A model generated the notes under the pieces. It had not been told where the DNA came from and did not search any database. It was given only the letters and a program-made list of their open reading frames with translations. From Prevotella sp. MGM1 (GTDB taxonomy: Bacteria; Bacteroidota; Bacteroidia; Bacteroidales; Bacteroidaceae), in NCBI RefSeq assembly GCF_002933775.1, contig NZ_BEWV01000207.1, positions 1 through 64,000 of the forward strand: a DNA stretch of 64,000 bases. Reading direction: 5' to 3'. Of this stretch, positions 9,180-17,535 are shown piece after piece; positions within the stretch are counted from its first letter, which is position 1; each line of letters begins with the position of its first letter. The position numbers and the translations under genes were made by a program.

Positions 9180-10799
9180 ATGGCAATACGAAGCAACACA
9201 AACCCGATGAGACCGGACTTGCAACCCGAAATGCGTGCTCTTTTGATGCGCAACGGTATGCAAGCCCATGTCGTACCTGTGGGTGACAGCTACCAGTTAG
9301 TAGTACAGGGGCACGATTCCCCACTGTTACGATACCCCATCAGCAGGCAGCAGATGCAGGCCCTGACCGACTGGGGGACGAACCATGCCAACAAGAAAGC
9401 CTACGAGACCTTCACGTACATCGTAAAGGAGGATTTTGATATGCCCCGCAACTTCGTCCACGCACGCAATGCCAACGGTCGTGTGGCAATGGGACTTCAC
9501 GGCTACCGTATCGGCATCGGTGAGTATGGCAGGGTCGGCAGGTACGGTATGCCGCCCCCTTTCCTCGGATGGACTCCCAGACAGCAGGAAGGCTATCACT
9601 TGCGCAGGGTCGGCGGCCGGCTTTTCTATGCAGGTACGCCTATGGTGGCAGAACGCCCGGACGGACGAATGAAACCCGGTGAAATGCAATCGGGCGGTTA
9701 CGGATTCTACTACAAAGGGCATCGGCAACCACAAGAGCAGGTACAGCCAGTCCGACAGGATGTCTTGCAGGATTTGCAGGCAGTCATCACTCCGATGGTA
9801 AACAAGCCAAGAAGCGAAAAACCGGCAAAGCCTTACAAGGAGTTGATTACCTCCCCTGTCTATTTCTCTAATGAGAAGTGGCAGGAATGCCTGTCCTCAC
9901 ATGGCATCATTATAGACAACGAAGAAAAGACCCTGACCATACAATCGGAACAAATCCATGTCGATATGGTCTATGACATCACAGATGCGGAATTATCCGC
10001 ACTGACCTCCAATTCCATTGAAGAGCATCCGGTTGAGAAACGCCTGGAGATTCTGAACAATGTTATTCAAAATGACTATTCCGATAAAGTCACATTGGAA
10101 TCGCTGAACAGCAAGGAGCGCATCAGCATTGCCCTGCATCCCGAAGTGGAGCAGGATCTGGCTATGCGGAACCGACAGGAACAGGACTTGCTCCTGCCAT
10201 TGGAATCCGATAACAGCCTTGCACCGCACTCTACCGAACAGACCGTACTGCAAGAAGACGAACATATCATCAGAGAGCCACAAGAAGGAGCCTTGATTGA
10301 CGGACGGGACTTGTCATACATCAACGAAAACAAAGGCTGGTACCGGGAAGGAGAACACGGACGTGAGGTGGAAGTGGAAGCCATCGCCGTACAACCGGCA
10401 GAAACGGAGGGCAAATACAAGATGACCGCCATCATCAACGGAGAACCCATCACCCATGAAATCAGCCAGAAACAGTACGACAAGTTCCTGGCAGTCGATG
10501 ACTACCACCGCATGAAGCTCTTTTCCAAGATATTCAACGAAGTGGATATGAAGACCCGTCCCGAAATGAGCAGCGGATTGGGTACGAAGATATTCGCCGC
10601 ACTTGCCGCAGGTGCGGTAGTGCTGTCGGATGTCGCCCACGGGCTGCACCATCCCTGTCCGGAATTTTACGGAGAGCGTTTCAGTTCCGCACCCCGTCCT
10701 TATTTCAAGCCGGGAGTGGACTCACCGATGGATGTGGCAGCAAGGAACTTTGAAGCGCAGATGAACAAGGAGGTGGCAGAGATGCGCAGAGGATTTTAA
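9180..10799 (+). CDS. large transfer-operon protein of unknown function
   Basis: 539 aa. An N-terminal domain (about 1-170) contains many Gly/Arg/Tyr residues (GYRIGIGEYGRVGRYGMPPP). A Gln-rich linker follows, then an acidic middle, then a C-terminal region with one weak hydrophobic stretch (IFAALAAGAVVLSDVAHGL, about 465-485). No catalytic motif was seen. Its place between the DUF4099-like and primase-like genes suggests a role in DNA processing or in the transfer apparatus, but this is not shown by sequence. Confidence 0.75.
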   Translation: MAIRSNTNPMRPDLQPEMRALLMRNGMQAHVVPVGDSYQLVVQGHDSPLLRYPISRQQMQALTDWGTNHANKKAYETFTYIVKEDFDMPRNFVHARNANGRVAMGLHGYRIGIGEYGRVGRYGMPPPFLGWTPRQQEGYHLRRVGGRLFYAGTPMVAERPDGRMKPGEMQSGGYGFYYKGHRQPQEQVQPVRQDVLQDLQAVITPMVNKPRSEKPAKPYKELITSPVYFSNEKWQECLSSHGIIIDNEEKTLTIQSEQIHVDMVYDITDAELSALTSNSIEEHPVEKRLEILNNVIQNDYSDKVTLESLNSKERISIALHPEVEQDLAMRNRQEQDLLLPLESDNSLAPHSTEQTVLQEDEHIIREPQEGALIDGRDLSYINENKGWYREGEHGREVEVEAIAVQPAETEGKYKMTAIINGEPITHEISQKQYDKFLAVDDYHRMKLFSKIFNEVDMKTRPEMSSGLGTKIFAALAAGAVVLSDVAHGLHHPCPEFYGERFSSAPRPYFKPGVDSPMDVAARNFEAQMNKEVAEMRRGF

Positions 10800-10819
10800 G
10801 GAATAAAAGGAACACGGAA

Positions 10820-11992
10820 ATGGCAAACGGAGAACTGACATACGATAACTTCCTGCAACGGCTGGACATTCAGGATATACTGATGGACGCAGGCTATCAC
10901 CTGAACAAGCGTGACGGCTTGCGTTATCCGTCCTATATCCGCACGGACAGCAACGGCACACGCATCCGGGGTGACAAGTTCATCGTCACACCGAACGGCA
11001 AATGCTGTTTCCAGCCACCACAGCAAAAGCTCTATAATATCATATCCTTTATCAAGGCATTCCCGGAGAAGTTTGCGGAACACCGGAATGGAGTCTCTCC
11101 CGACAGGTTGGTCAACCTTATCTGCAACAGGCTGTTGAACCAGCCCATCAATGACAGACCTTTGCGTATCATCCAACCCAGACGGGAGAACACTCCGTTC
11201 AGGCTGGATGATTACGACATCCACCGTTTTGACGTGAAAGACAGGGAGACCCACAAACGTTTTTACCCCTACTTCAAGAACCGTGGCATCGACATCTTCA
11301 CACAACGGGCTTTTGCCGACCATTTCTTTCTGGCTACCAGACACCGTTCAGACGGTTTGGCGTATGCCAACCTTGCCTTTCCACTGGTACTTCCCAAAGA
11401 GCCGGACAAGATTGCAGGACTGGAGGAACGAGGCCGTCCCAAGATGGACGGTAGCGGAAGTTACAAGGGCAAAGCCGAGGGCAGCAACAGCAGCGAGGGC
11501 TTATGGATAGCCAATTTCAGCGGTGAGCCTTTGCAAAAGGCAGGCGGCGTTGCGTGGTTTGAAAGTGCCTACGACGCAATGGCTTTCTACCAGATACACA
11601 GGAATGGCTTTCGGGACAACCCTGACCTTTCCAAGAAAAGCGTGTTCGTCTCCACGGGCGGCACTCCCACCGATATGCAGATTCGCGGTATGCTTTCCGT
11701 CACTCCGGATATAAACCACTACTTGTGTTTCGACAACGACAGTGCCGGGCGTGAGTTCGTGAAAAAGTTCCAAGCCATAGCGGAATCCATGCACATCAAT
11801 TCCGACCGTATAAAAGTATTTCCCTTGATGCCCTGTTACAAGGACTGGAACGATGCCCTGCTTGGCAAGACAGGCGAGGAATACCTTGACAGCATCAAGG
11901 ACGCGATTATCCCATTGGGAGCACCACTCGGTACAACGGGGTGTGCAACCGACAAGGAAGAAGAACACCGACAACCCAATATACACAGATAA
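10820..11992 (+). CDS. toprim-domain primase-like protein
   Basis: 390 aa. The N-terminal 100 residues look like the CHC2/primase entry region of element-borne primases. A toprim domain follows, with the conserved Glu in AWFESAYDAMAFY (about residue 240) and the acidic pair in CFDNDSAG (about 303). It would prime the complementary strand of transferred DNA or initiate replication of the element. The protein ends in an acidic patch and then NIHR, matching the tail of other operon products. Confidence 0.8.
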   Translation: MANGELTYDNFLQRLDIQDILMDAGYHLNKRDGLRYPSYIRTDSNGTRIRGDKFIVTPNGKCCFQPPQQKLYNIISFIKAFPEKFAEHRNGVSPDRLVNLICNRLLNQPINDRPLRIIQPRRENTPFRLDDYDIHRFDVKDRETHKRFYPYFKNRGIDIFTQRAFADHFFLATRHRSDGLAYANLAFPLVLPKEPDKIAGLEERGRPKMDGSGSYKGKAEGSNSSEGLWIANFSGEPLQKAGGVAWFESAYDAMAFYQIHRNGFRDNPDLSKKSVFVSTGGTPTDMQIRGMLSVTPDINHYLCFDNDSAGREFVKKFQAIAESMHINSDRIKVFPLMPCYKDWNDALLGKTGEEYLDSIKDAIIPLGAPLGTTGCATDKEEEHRQPNIHR

Positions 11993-11997
11993 GAGTC

Positions 11998-12483
11998 ATG
12001 CAACAACCGATATACAGAGAGATTTCGCTACGACCGCAAACGGCACAGTTCTTCATTGACGAACTGCCCTTGCTGTTGCTTTGTCCCGTGGGACTGGTCT
12101 ATGGAGGAATGGAGAACGCCCCTCTTGCATCTATCGCCACCCTCCTTGCCGTTCTCCTTTCCCTCATTTTGATTTACCGGCTTATATACCTGAAACGCAT
12201 ACGCTATCACATCGGTAGCGAACAGCTGACTGCCGAGCATGGCGTGTTCCAACGCAGTATCGGTTACATCGAATTGTACCGTGTGGTGGACTTCCACGAA
12301 CAGCAGAGCTTGTTGCAGCAGATTTTCGGACTAAAGACTGTCACGGTGTTGTCTATGGACAGGACCACGCCCAAGCTGGAATTGACAGGTCTGCCCAAAC
12401 GAATCAATATCGTGGATATTATCAGAGAGCGTGTAGAGTTTAACAAACAACGAAAAGGAATCTATGAGATCACCAATCATTAA
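11998..12483 (+). CDS. bacterial PH-domain membrane protein
   Basis: 161 aa from the ATG at 11998. The GTG at 11941 would overlap the primase-like gene. Two transmembrane helices (about 20-60) are followed by a bPH2-type domain: RIRYHIGSEQLTAEHGVFQR, IELYRVVDF, then FGLKTVTVLSMD. Such proteins sit in the inner membrane. Its stop overlaps the start of the next gene by 20 bases, so translation is coupled. Confidence 0.78.
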   Translation: MQQPIYREISLRPQTAQFFIDELPLLLLCPVGLVYGGMENAPLASIATLLAVLLSLILIYRLIYLKRIRYHIGSEQLTAEHGVFQRSIGYIELYRVVDFHEQQSLLQQIFGLKTVTVLSMDRTTPKLELTGLPKRINIVDIIRERVEFNKQRKGIYEITNH

Positions 12484-13153
12484 AATAACGATGCTCCTAT
12501 TCGGCATCATCTTGTCTGTCACGGCGAAAGCGCAGATTGTCACAACCAATCCGTTGGAATATGTGGCATTGGCAGAAGGCAACGAACTGATTCTCGGCAA
12601 AGTAAAAGACCAGATGGACGGGCAGAAGAAAACCGCCCTTTTACAGAATACCATTGCCGCAGAGTTCGAGCAGATGCGCCAGTGGGAGAAGAAATACAAC
12701 AGCTACCTTAAAACGGCAAGCGGTTTCGCATCCTCGCTGAAAGCCTGTACCCACCTGTACAATGACGGTGTGAGGATTTTTATCTCGCTATGCAAGTTGA
12801 AAAAAGCCATCAACGACAATCCACAGGGCATTGTCGCCGCAATGAGCATGAACAACCTGTACATCGAGACCGCAACCGAACTGGTGACGGTATTCTCCCT
12901 ACTCCGTGATGCCGTGGCAAAGGGAGGCAAGGAGAATATGCTTACGGGAGCGGAACGGAGCCAGACCCTATGGGCATTGAACGACCAACTGTCCGCATTC
13001 CAAAAGAAACTCAACCTGCTTTACCTGAGCATCAGGACTTACACGATGACGGACGTGTGGAACAACGTGACGGCAGGTATGCTGGACAGGAACAATGGTG
13101 AAGTGGCACGAATGGCAATGAACAGGTGGCGCAGGGCAGCAACGGTAAGATAA
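12464..13153 (+). CDS. TrbJ/VirB5-like secreted transfer protein (first of two)
   Basis: 229 aa with a signal peptide ending at AKA (about residue 23). The mature part is almost all alpha-helical and Lys/Gln-rich, as in TrbJ/VirB5-type proteins of conjugation machines, and ends in MTDVWNNVTAGMLDRNN plus a basic tail. The next gene product has the same layout and a matching C-terminus (TSMGDVWAEIT), so the two are paralogues. It probably acts in the periplasm or at the pilus; this is inferred. Confidence 0.7.
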   Translation: MRSPIIKITMLLFGIILSVTAKAQIVTTNPLEYVALAEGNELILGKVKDQMDGQKKTALLQNTIAAEFEQMRQWEKKYNSYLKTASGFASSLKACTHLYNDGVRIFISLCKLKKAINDNPQGIVAAMSMNNLYIETATELVTVFSLLRDAVAKGGKENMLTGAERSQTLWALNDQLSAFQKKLNLLYLSIRTYTMTDVWNNVTAGMLDRNNGEVARMAMNRWRRAATVR

Positions 13154-13173
13154 AAAGATGGAGGAAAGAGAAA

Positions 13174-13854
13174 ATGAGACGGGCAATCTTTATCATAATC
13201 ACACTGCTGTGCATAGGCGTGAAAGTCCACGCGCAGATAGACCCCACCCTTGCCGGAATGGTTCTCATCTATACCGAAAAGTCCAAGAAGACCTTGAAGA
13301 ACCAAGAGAAAATCATGCTCCTGCAAACCACCGGCCACATTTGGACGAAAGAGGAGGTAGAAGCCGTCACCGACCTGCAACGGGAGTTCAATGATTATCT
13401 GGATTCATTCCGTTCGGTCATCAGTTACGCCGCACAGATATACGGCTTCTATCACGAGATAACGCATTTGACAGAGAATATGGGCGAGTTCACCGGGCAA
13501 CTCAGGAAAAGTCCAGCCAATGCCGTAGCAGTAGCACTCTCCACGAACCGGAACAAGATATACCGGGAACTGATATACAACTCCGTGGAAATTGTCAATG
13601 ACATACGCACGGTCTGCCTGTCAGACAACAAGATGACGGAGAAACAGCGGATGGAAATCGTTTTCGGAATCCGTCCCAAGCTGCAACTGATGAACAAAAA
13701 GCTGCGACGGCTGACCATGGCGGTGAAATACACCTCGATGGGTGACGTGTGGGCAGAAATCACGGAACGGGAACAACCCAAAGCCAACAAAGCAGAGATA
13801 GCCAGGTCTGCCATGAAACGGTGGAAACGAAGTGGAAAGGCCAGTGCTTTTTAA
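13174..13854 (+). CDS. TrbJ/VirB5-like secreted transfer protein (second of two)
   Basis: 226 aa from the ATG at 13174, chosen because it gives a clean signal peptide (MRRAIFIIITLLCIGVKVHA); the frame is open upstream to 13126. All-helical mature part with the motif KYTSMGDVWAEITER and a basic end (AMKRWKR), matching the preceding gene product. The pair is separated by 20 bases. Role inferred from context: periplasmic part of the transfer channel or pilus. Confidence 0.7.
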   Translation: MRRAIFIIITLLCIGVKVHAQIDPTLAGMVLIYTEKSKKTLKNQEKIMLLQTTGHIWTKEEVEAVTDLQREFNDYLDSFRSVISYAAQIYGFYHEITHLTENMGEFTGQLRKSPANAVAVALSTNRNKIYRELIYNSVEIVNDIRTVCLSDNKMTEKQRMEIVFGIRPKLQLMNKKLRRLTMAVKYTSMGDVWAEITEREQPKANKAEIARSAMKRWKRSGKASAF

Positions 13855-13882
13855 CATAACGAGAATGTAAAAACTAAAAGAT

Positions 13883-14539
13883 ATGGGATTCTGGAGTTCA
13901 TTATTAAAGACAGGCGGCAAAGCCGCAGGAGCGACAGGCAAAGCCGTTGGTGGAGCCGTATTGCACCCATCACAGACCTTGCGAGGGGCAGGAAGTGCAT
14001 TGAAGACGGCAACCGTAGGAGCCGCGGCCGGATATGTCGGCTGGGAGAAACTGACCACCGACAAGAGCGTGGTGCGCATCGTGAGCGATGCCGTCATCGG
14101 AGAAGATACCACCAACGCCATCAGCGGCACGGCGAAAGCGGCTACCGAAACGGTAAACAAACTTACCGGCAAAGCCGAACAGACTTTTGACAGCGTGAGC
14201 CAGGCGTCAAGTTCGCTCTCTTCCACGCTCGATGGAGCGTCCAATTTTTTAAGCGGTGTTTCCAACGGGAATGCCGGGAATATGTTAGACAACTTCTTCA
14301 GCAACCTCGCGCATGGCAAAGTATCGGGATTAAGCATAGTCGGATTGATTGCCGGGGCATTCCTCGTGTTCGGACGTACAGGCTGGCTCGGCAAGATAGC
14401 CGGTATCTTCTTGACCATGATGATGATTGGCAACAACACCCAACGCCAGCAAGAAGCGTCCGTTACCGACAATCAGCGTCAAGCCCGTCCACAGCAGGAA
14501 CAGGAGGAACAGACCCATAGCGGAGGAATGAGAAGATAA
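13883..14539 (+). CDS. Gly/Ala-rich transfer-operon membrane protein
   Basis: 218 aa. The N-terminal half is rich in Gly, Ala, Thr and Ser with weak amphipathic helices. A hydrophobic pair of segments follows (IVGLIAGAFLVFGRTG, then LGKIAGIFLTMMMIGNN, about 152-190), and then a Gln/Glu-rich tail ending in GGMRR. The membrane segment resembles that of the 604-aa protein downstream. Not assigned to a family. Confidence 0.7.
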   Translation: MGFWSSLLKTGGKAAGATGKAVGGAVLHPSQTLRGAGSALKTATVGAAAGYVGWEKLTTDKSVVRIVSDAVIGEDTTNAISGTAKAATETVNKLTGKAEQTFDSVSQASSSLSSTLDGASNFLSGVSNGNAGNMLDNFFSNLAHGKVSGLSIVGLIAGAFLVFGRTGWLGKIAGIFLTMMMIGNNTQRQQEASVTDNQRQARPQQEQEEQTHSGGMRR

Positions 14540-14568
14540 GACAGTCATAACACAATAATATTCTACAA

Positions 14569-15399
14569 ATGAAATACACGGAAGAAATGATTCTACAGTC
14601 CCCAAGCGGCTATTGTATGCCCTTTGAGGAAGAAAAGAATAAAGAAGTAACCTTGTCAAAAGGTTATGGGGAACAGAAAGATGCCGTCACCGGAGAGACT
14701 TCCTATAATCATGGCATAGACTTCCATGCCAGTCACCGTCCTTTGGCGGCAGTGGGCAGCGGTGTCGTGTCAAGTATCGGTACGGACAAAGAGCATGGTG
14801 TATATATTGTCATACGCTATGGCAAATACGAAGTGACCTATGCGCATCTTGCTAATATATTCATCCGTTTCGGACAAAAGGTAAAAGCAGGTCAGACGGT
14901 AGCCATCAGTGGAAACGACCTTCACATGGAAGTGGCGTTTGACGGCGAGGAACTGAATCCGATAGAGTTCCTGACCATGCTTTACGGCAATATCCAGGCA
15001 CTCGGCAAATCGGGACACGGTGCGGCACACGAGTTCACTTCGTTTGACGGTGAGATCAAAACCAGGTACGACCGTGACAAGGAGGAAATCGAGGAACTGA
15101 TGCTCCGATTCCTTCCCGTCTATATGGAAGATCTGTTCCGTGGCGAGTACATCGTACCCGAATATACAGAACAGTCCCTGCGTAATGTGTTCACCGTGGG
15201 AGCGGCCAAAAACTACTTCTTTGAGTCGATGCCGAGCATGGCGAACCCTTTGGGCATAGGCAGCCGTGCCTTGCCTTTGGCGGGCAAGGTACAGAATCTC
15301 CTGATAGCGGATTTTCTGAATTATCTCGCTCTCAGGCACAATGTCTATCTCTCCACCATGAGCGAGGAAGTAAAAAAAAACTTCAATCCGAGGCAGTAG
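14569..15399 (+). CDS. M23-like peptidase domain protein, split by a frameshift
   Basis: 276 aa in this frame. Residues about 25-130 form an M23 fold with YNHGIDFHA intact. The final motif reads NDLHMEV where active enzymes have HxH, so one zinc ligand is Asp and activity is doubtful. The frame ends just after a run of nine A (15372-15380). Moving to the -1 frame there joins it without a break to the 15423-15704 reading frame, giving one product of about 375 aa. It may be a frameshifted gene, a sequencing error, or recoding at A_AAA_AAC. Confidence 0.75.
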   Translation: MKYTEEMILQSPSGYCMPFEEEKNKEVTLSKGYGEQKDAVTGETSYNHGIDFHASHRPLAAVGSGVVSSIGTDKEHGVYIVIRYGKYEVTYAHLANIFIRFGQKVKAGQTVAISGNDLHMEVAFDGEELNPIEFLTMLYGNIQALGKSGHGAAHEFTSFDGEIKTRYDRDKEEIEELMLRFLPVYMEDLFRGEYIVPEYTEQSLRNVFTVGAAKNYFFESMPSMANPLGIGSRALPLAGKVQNLLIADFLNYLALRHNVYLSTMSEEVKKNFNPRQ

Positions 15400-15422
15400 C
15401 CGGTAGTGGCATTATCGACCCT

Positions 15423-15704
15423 TTGTCGGAACTGGAGATAGATGTACAGAGCTTCGATATTCCGAGAATGGTGTCCGTCTATCCCGACCGTGCCGGAGTC
15501 CGATGGTGGACGAAAGCATGGTTCAATAACCGGGAGGAAGGCGAACATTCCGTAGAAATCGACCGGATGGCCGCCATCCGTTTCATTCAGGACCGGATAG
15601 AAAAGGACGAATGGCTGGAAGAGTTCTTCCCCAAGCAGATGGAGATATACCACAATGCCATAGAACAAACCAAGGAACAACTGTTGAACCAATTAAATTA
15701 TTAG
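15423..15704 (+). CDS. C-terminal part of the split M23-like protein
   Basis: 93 aa in frame 3. It continues the preceding gene in the -1 frame, with open sequence between the A9 run and this ATG. The sequence is acidic and aromatic (RWWTKAWFNN, EKDEWLEEFFP), without a known domain. It is listed separately because the frames are distinct as given, but it is most likely the C-terminus of the protein encoded from 14569. Confidence 0.6.
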   Translation: MSELEIDVQSFDIPRMVSVYPDRAGVRWWTKAWFNNREEGEHSVEIDRMAAIRFIQDRIEKDEWLEEFFPKQMEIYHNAIEQTKEQLLNQLNY

Positions 15705-15707
15705 CAG

Positions 15708-17522
15708 ATGGGTGAAATCAAGCATACAGCACGCTTTGCGGAGATAGAAAAGGTATTCGGTGACTACTTCAATAGTCACCTTGCCCCTGTCATGCGAGAC
15801 ACGCAGAACTATCTCAACCGAAGACAAGCGGAGGAAATGGCAGTATATTCCACCAGTGCAACCGGCATCCTCGGTTCTATGGCGGCAGCCGGTAATCCGA
15901 TGATGGATCCGTACCAGACACTGAAAGTGACCGGGGAATGGAACTCCAAGACCACGGAGGACTACATTGAAATGTGCAAGGATAAGATTGCAAACAATAA
16001 GGAGATACAGGCAGACCTCACGATAATGGCAAACGAGTGGCGTTCCGCCGTGGTGGATGAAATCGGCAGGGAAAGATATGATGAACTGTCCGGACAATTA
16101 GGTGGCGACCTCGCTTACGCATATACGGAATACCGTATCGGAGAGTTGATGACGGGCAAGATGGTCAAAGACAATATGCCCAAGTCTTCCGCTGAATACA
16201 TCATGCGCAAGGCGGCACAGAACACGCTTTTCGGGCTGTCATACACATTGAACCAGTCACCGCTTGCCGCAGAAATCGAGCGACGTGGGGAAGCAGCCTA
16301 CAAACCGTCCAAACTGGAAAAAGGGACAGGCAAAGTCATCGGTGCAAGCATCGATGCCATATCACTCGGCGGTGCGGGAAGCTGGGCGAGCTTCGCCAAA
16401 TTTGTCGGGGCTGACCTGGCATTTTCAGCACTGACTTCCTCCAAGGACAAAACAGGAAACACTGCATCCGTTGAAGACTGCATCAGCAAGGGCGTATTCG
16501 GAAGTGAGAGGAATGTCTTTGACAGATTCCGTAAAGAAGCCAATGAAATTCGAGTCAATGACAATCCTTATATCATCGCCACCAATGAACGGCTGACCAA
16601 GAAGATTCCCGTACAGAGTTTTGATTTCAGGGACTGGATGAGCCATAACGCCCAAGCGAAAATGCCGTTTGATTTTATTGCCGGCCAAAAGATAAAAGAT
16701 GAGCGATATAAGGATATTCCGATGGTCATCGCTCCGGAATACATGGAAACTTATTTGCAGGATATGGAGAAGAAAGAAGAGGTTAAAGGTCAATCTGCGC
16801 TTGCAAACAATCCGGGACAATCGGGAAACACCCATACCGCACAATCCGTCCAACAAGCCAATGAAACGGAAACGGCAGAAGAATCAAGGGAAGATACAGC
16901 CATTGAATCAGGACAACAAACCGCCAATGCCAACGAAAACGGCTGGGGCAATTTTTTCTCAACTTTGGGGTTGAGTGGCATGGGAGACATAAGCAAAAAT
17001 TTGGGTTATGTGCTTGCCATGTTGCCGGATATTCTGGTGGGTATGTTTACGGGCAGGACAAAATCATTGGATTTAGGAGACAATGTACTGCCTATCGCCA
17101 GCATCGTCGCCGGTATATTCATTAAGAATCCTATTCTCAAAATGATGATGATCGGACTGGGCGGTGCCAATTTGTTGAACAAGGCAGGACACGAGGCATT
17201 AGGATGGGAACGGAATGAGGATAACGGTTTGAATACGGGAAACCGTTCCGTCCGATACCGGGTCTATGCGGACGAACCGCTGAATCCACGGATTTCCGGT
17301 CCGATACTGCAAGGGAACAACCTTATCGCAACCATAGACCATGTACCCTGCACCATCCAGTTGCCTGAAAAAGTGGTGTCAGCTTACAATGCCGGGGCAT
17401 TGCCGCTTAATACCCTTGCCAATGCCATCCTTGCCAAGAGCGACCGTACCCAGCAACTGATGTCGCAGAATTACGAAGAGAACGACAGGGAAACGATTGT
17501 GCGTACCAGAGGAATACAATAA
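15708..17522 (+). CDS. large transfer-operon protein with C-terminal membrane segment
   Basis: 604 aa. A long helical N-terminal region (about 1-300) is followed by a Gln/Glu/Asn-rich linker (about 345-405). A membrane region then contains YVLAMLPDILVGMFTG and ASIVAGIFIKNPILKMMMIG (about 427-485), and a small soluble end follows. The membrane part resembles that of the protein at 13883-14539. It follows the split gene by 3 bases and precedes the ArdC-like gene by 13. No enzyme motif was seen. Confidence 0.72.
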   Translation: MGEIKHTARFAEIEKVFGDYFNSHLAPVMRDTQNYLNRRQAEEMAVYSTSATGILGSMAAAGNPMMDPYQTLKVTGEWNSKTTEDYIEMCKDKIANNKEIQADLTIMANEWRSAVVDEIGRERYDELSGQLGGDLAYAYTEYRIGELMTGKMVKDNMPKSSAEYIMRKAAQNTLFGLSYTLNQSPLAAEIERRGEAAYKPSKLEKGTGKVIGASIDAISLGGAGSWASFAKFVGADLAFSALTSSKDKTGNTASVEDCISKGVFGSERNVFDRFRKEANEIRVNDNPYIIATNERLTKKIPVQSFDFRDWMSHNAQAKMPFDFIAGQKIKDERYKDIPMVIAPEYMETYLQDMEKKEEVKGQSALANNPGQSGNTHTAQSVQQANETETAEESREDTAIESGQQTANANENGWGNFFSTLGLSGMGDISKNLGYVLAMLPDILVGMFTGRTKSLDLGDNVLPIASIVAGIFIKNPILKMMMIGLGGANLLNKAGHEALGWERNEDNGLNTGNRSVRYRVYADEPLNPRISGPILQGNNLIATIDHVPCTIQLPEKVVSAYNAGALPLNTLANAILAKSDRTQQLMSQNYEENDRETIVRTRGIQ

Positions 17523-17535
17523 AACAGCAACAGAT

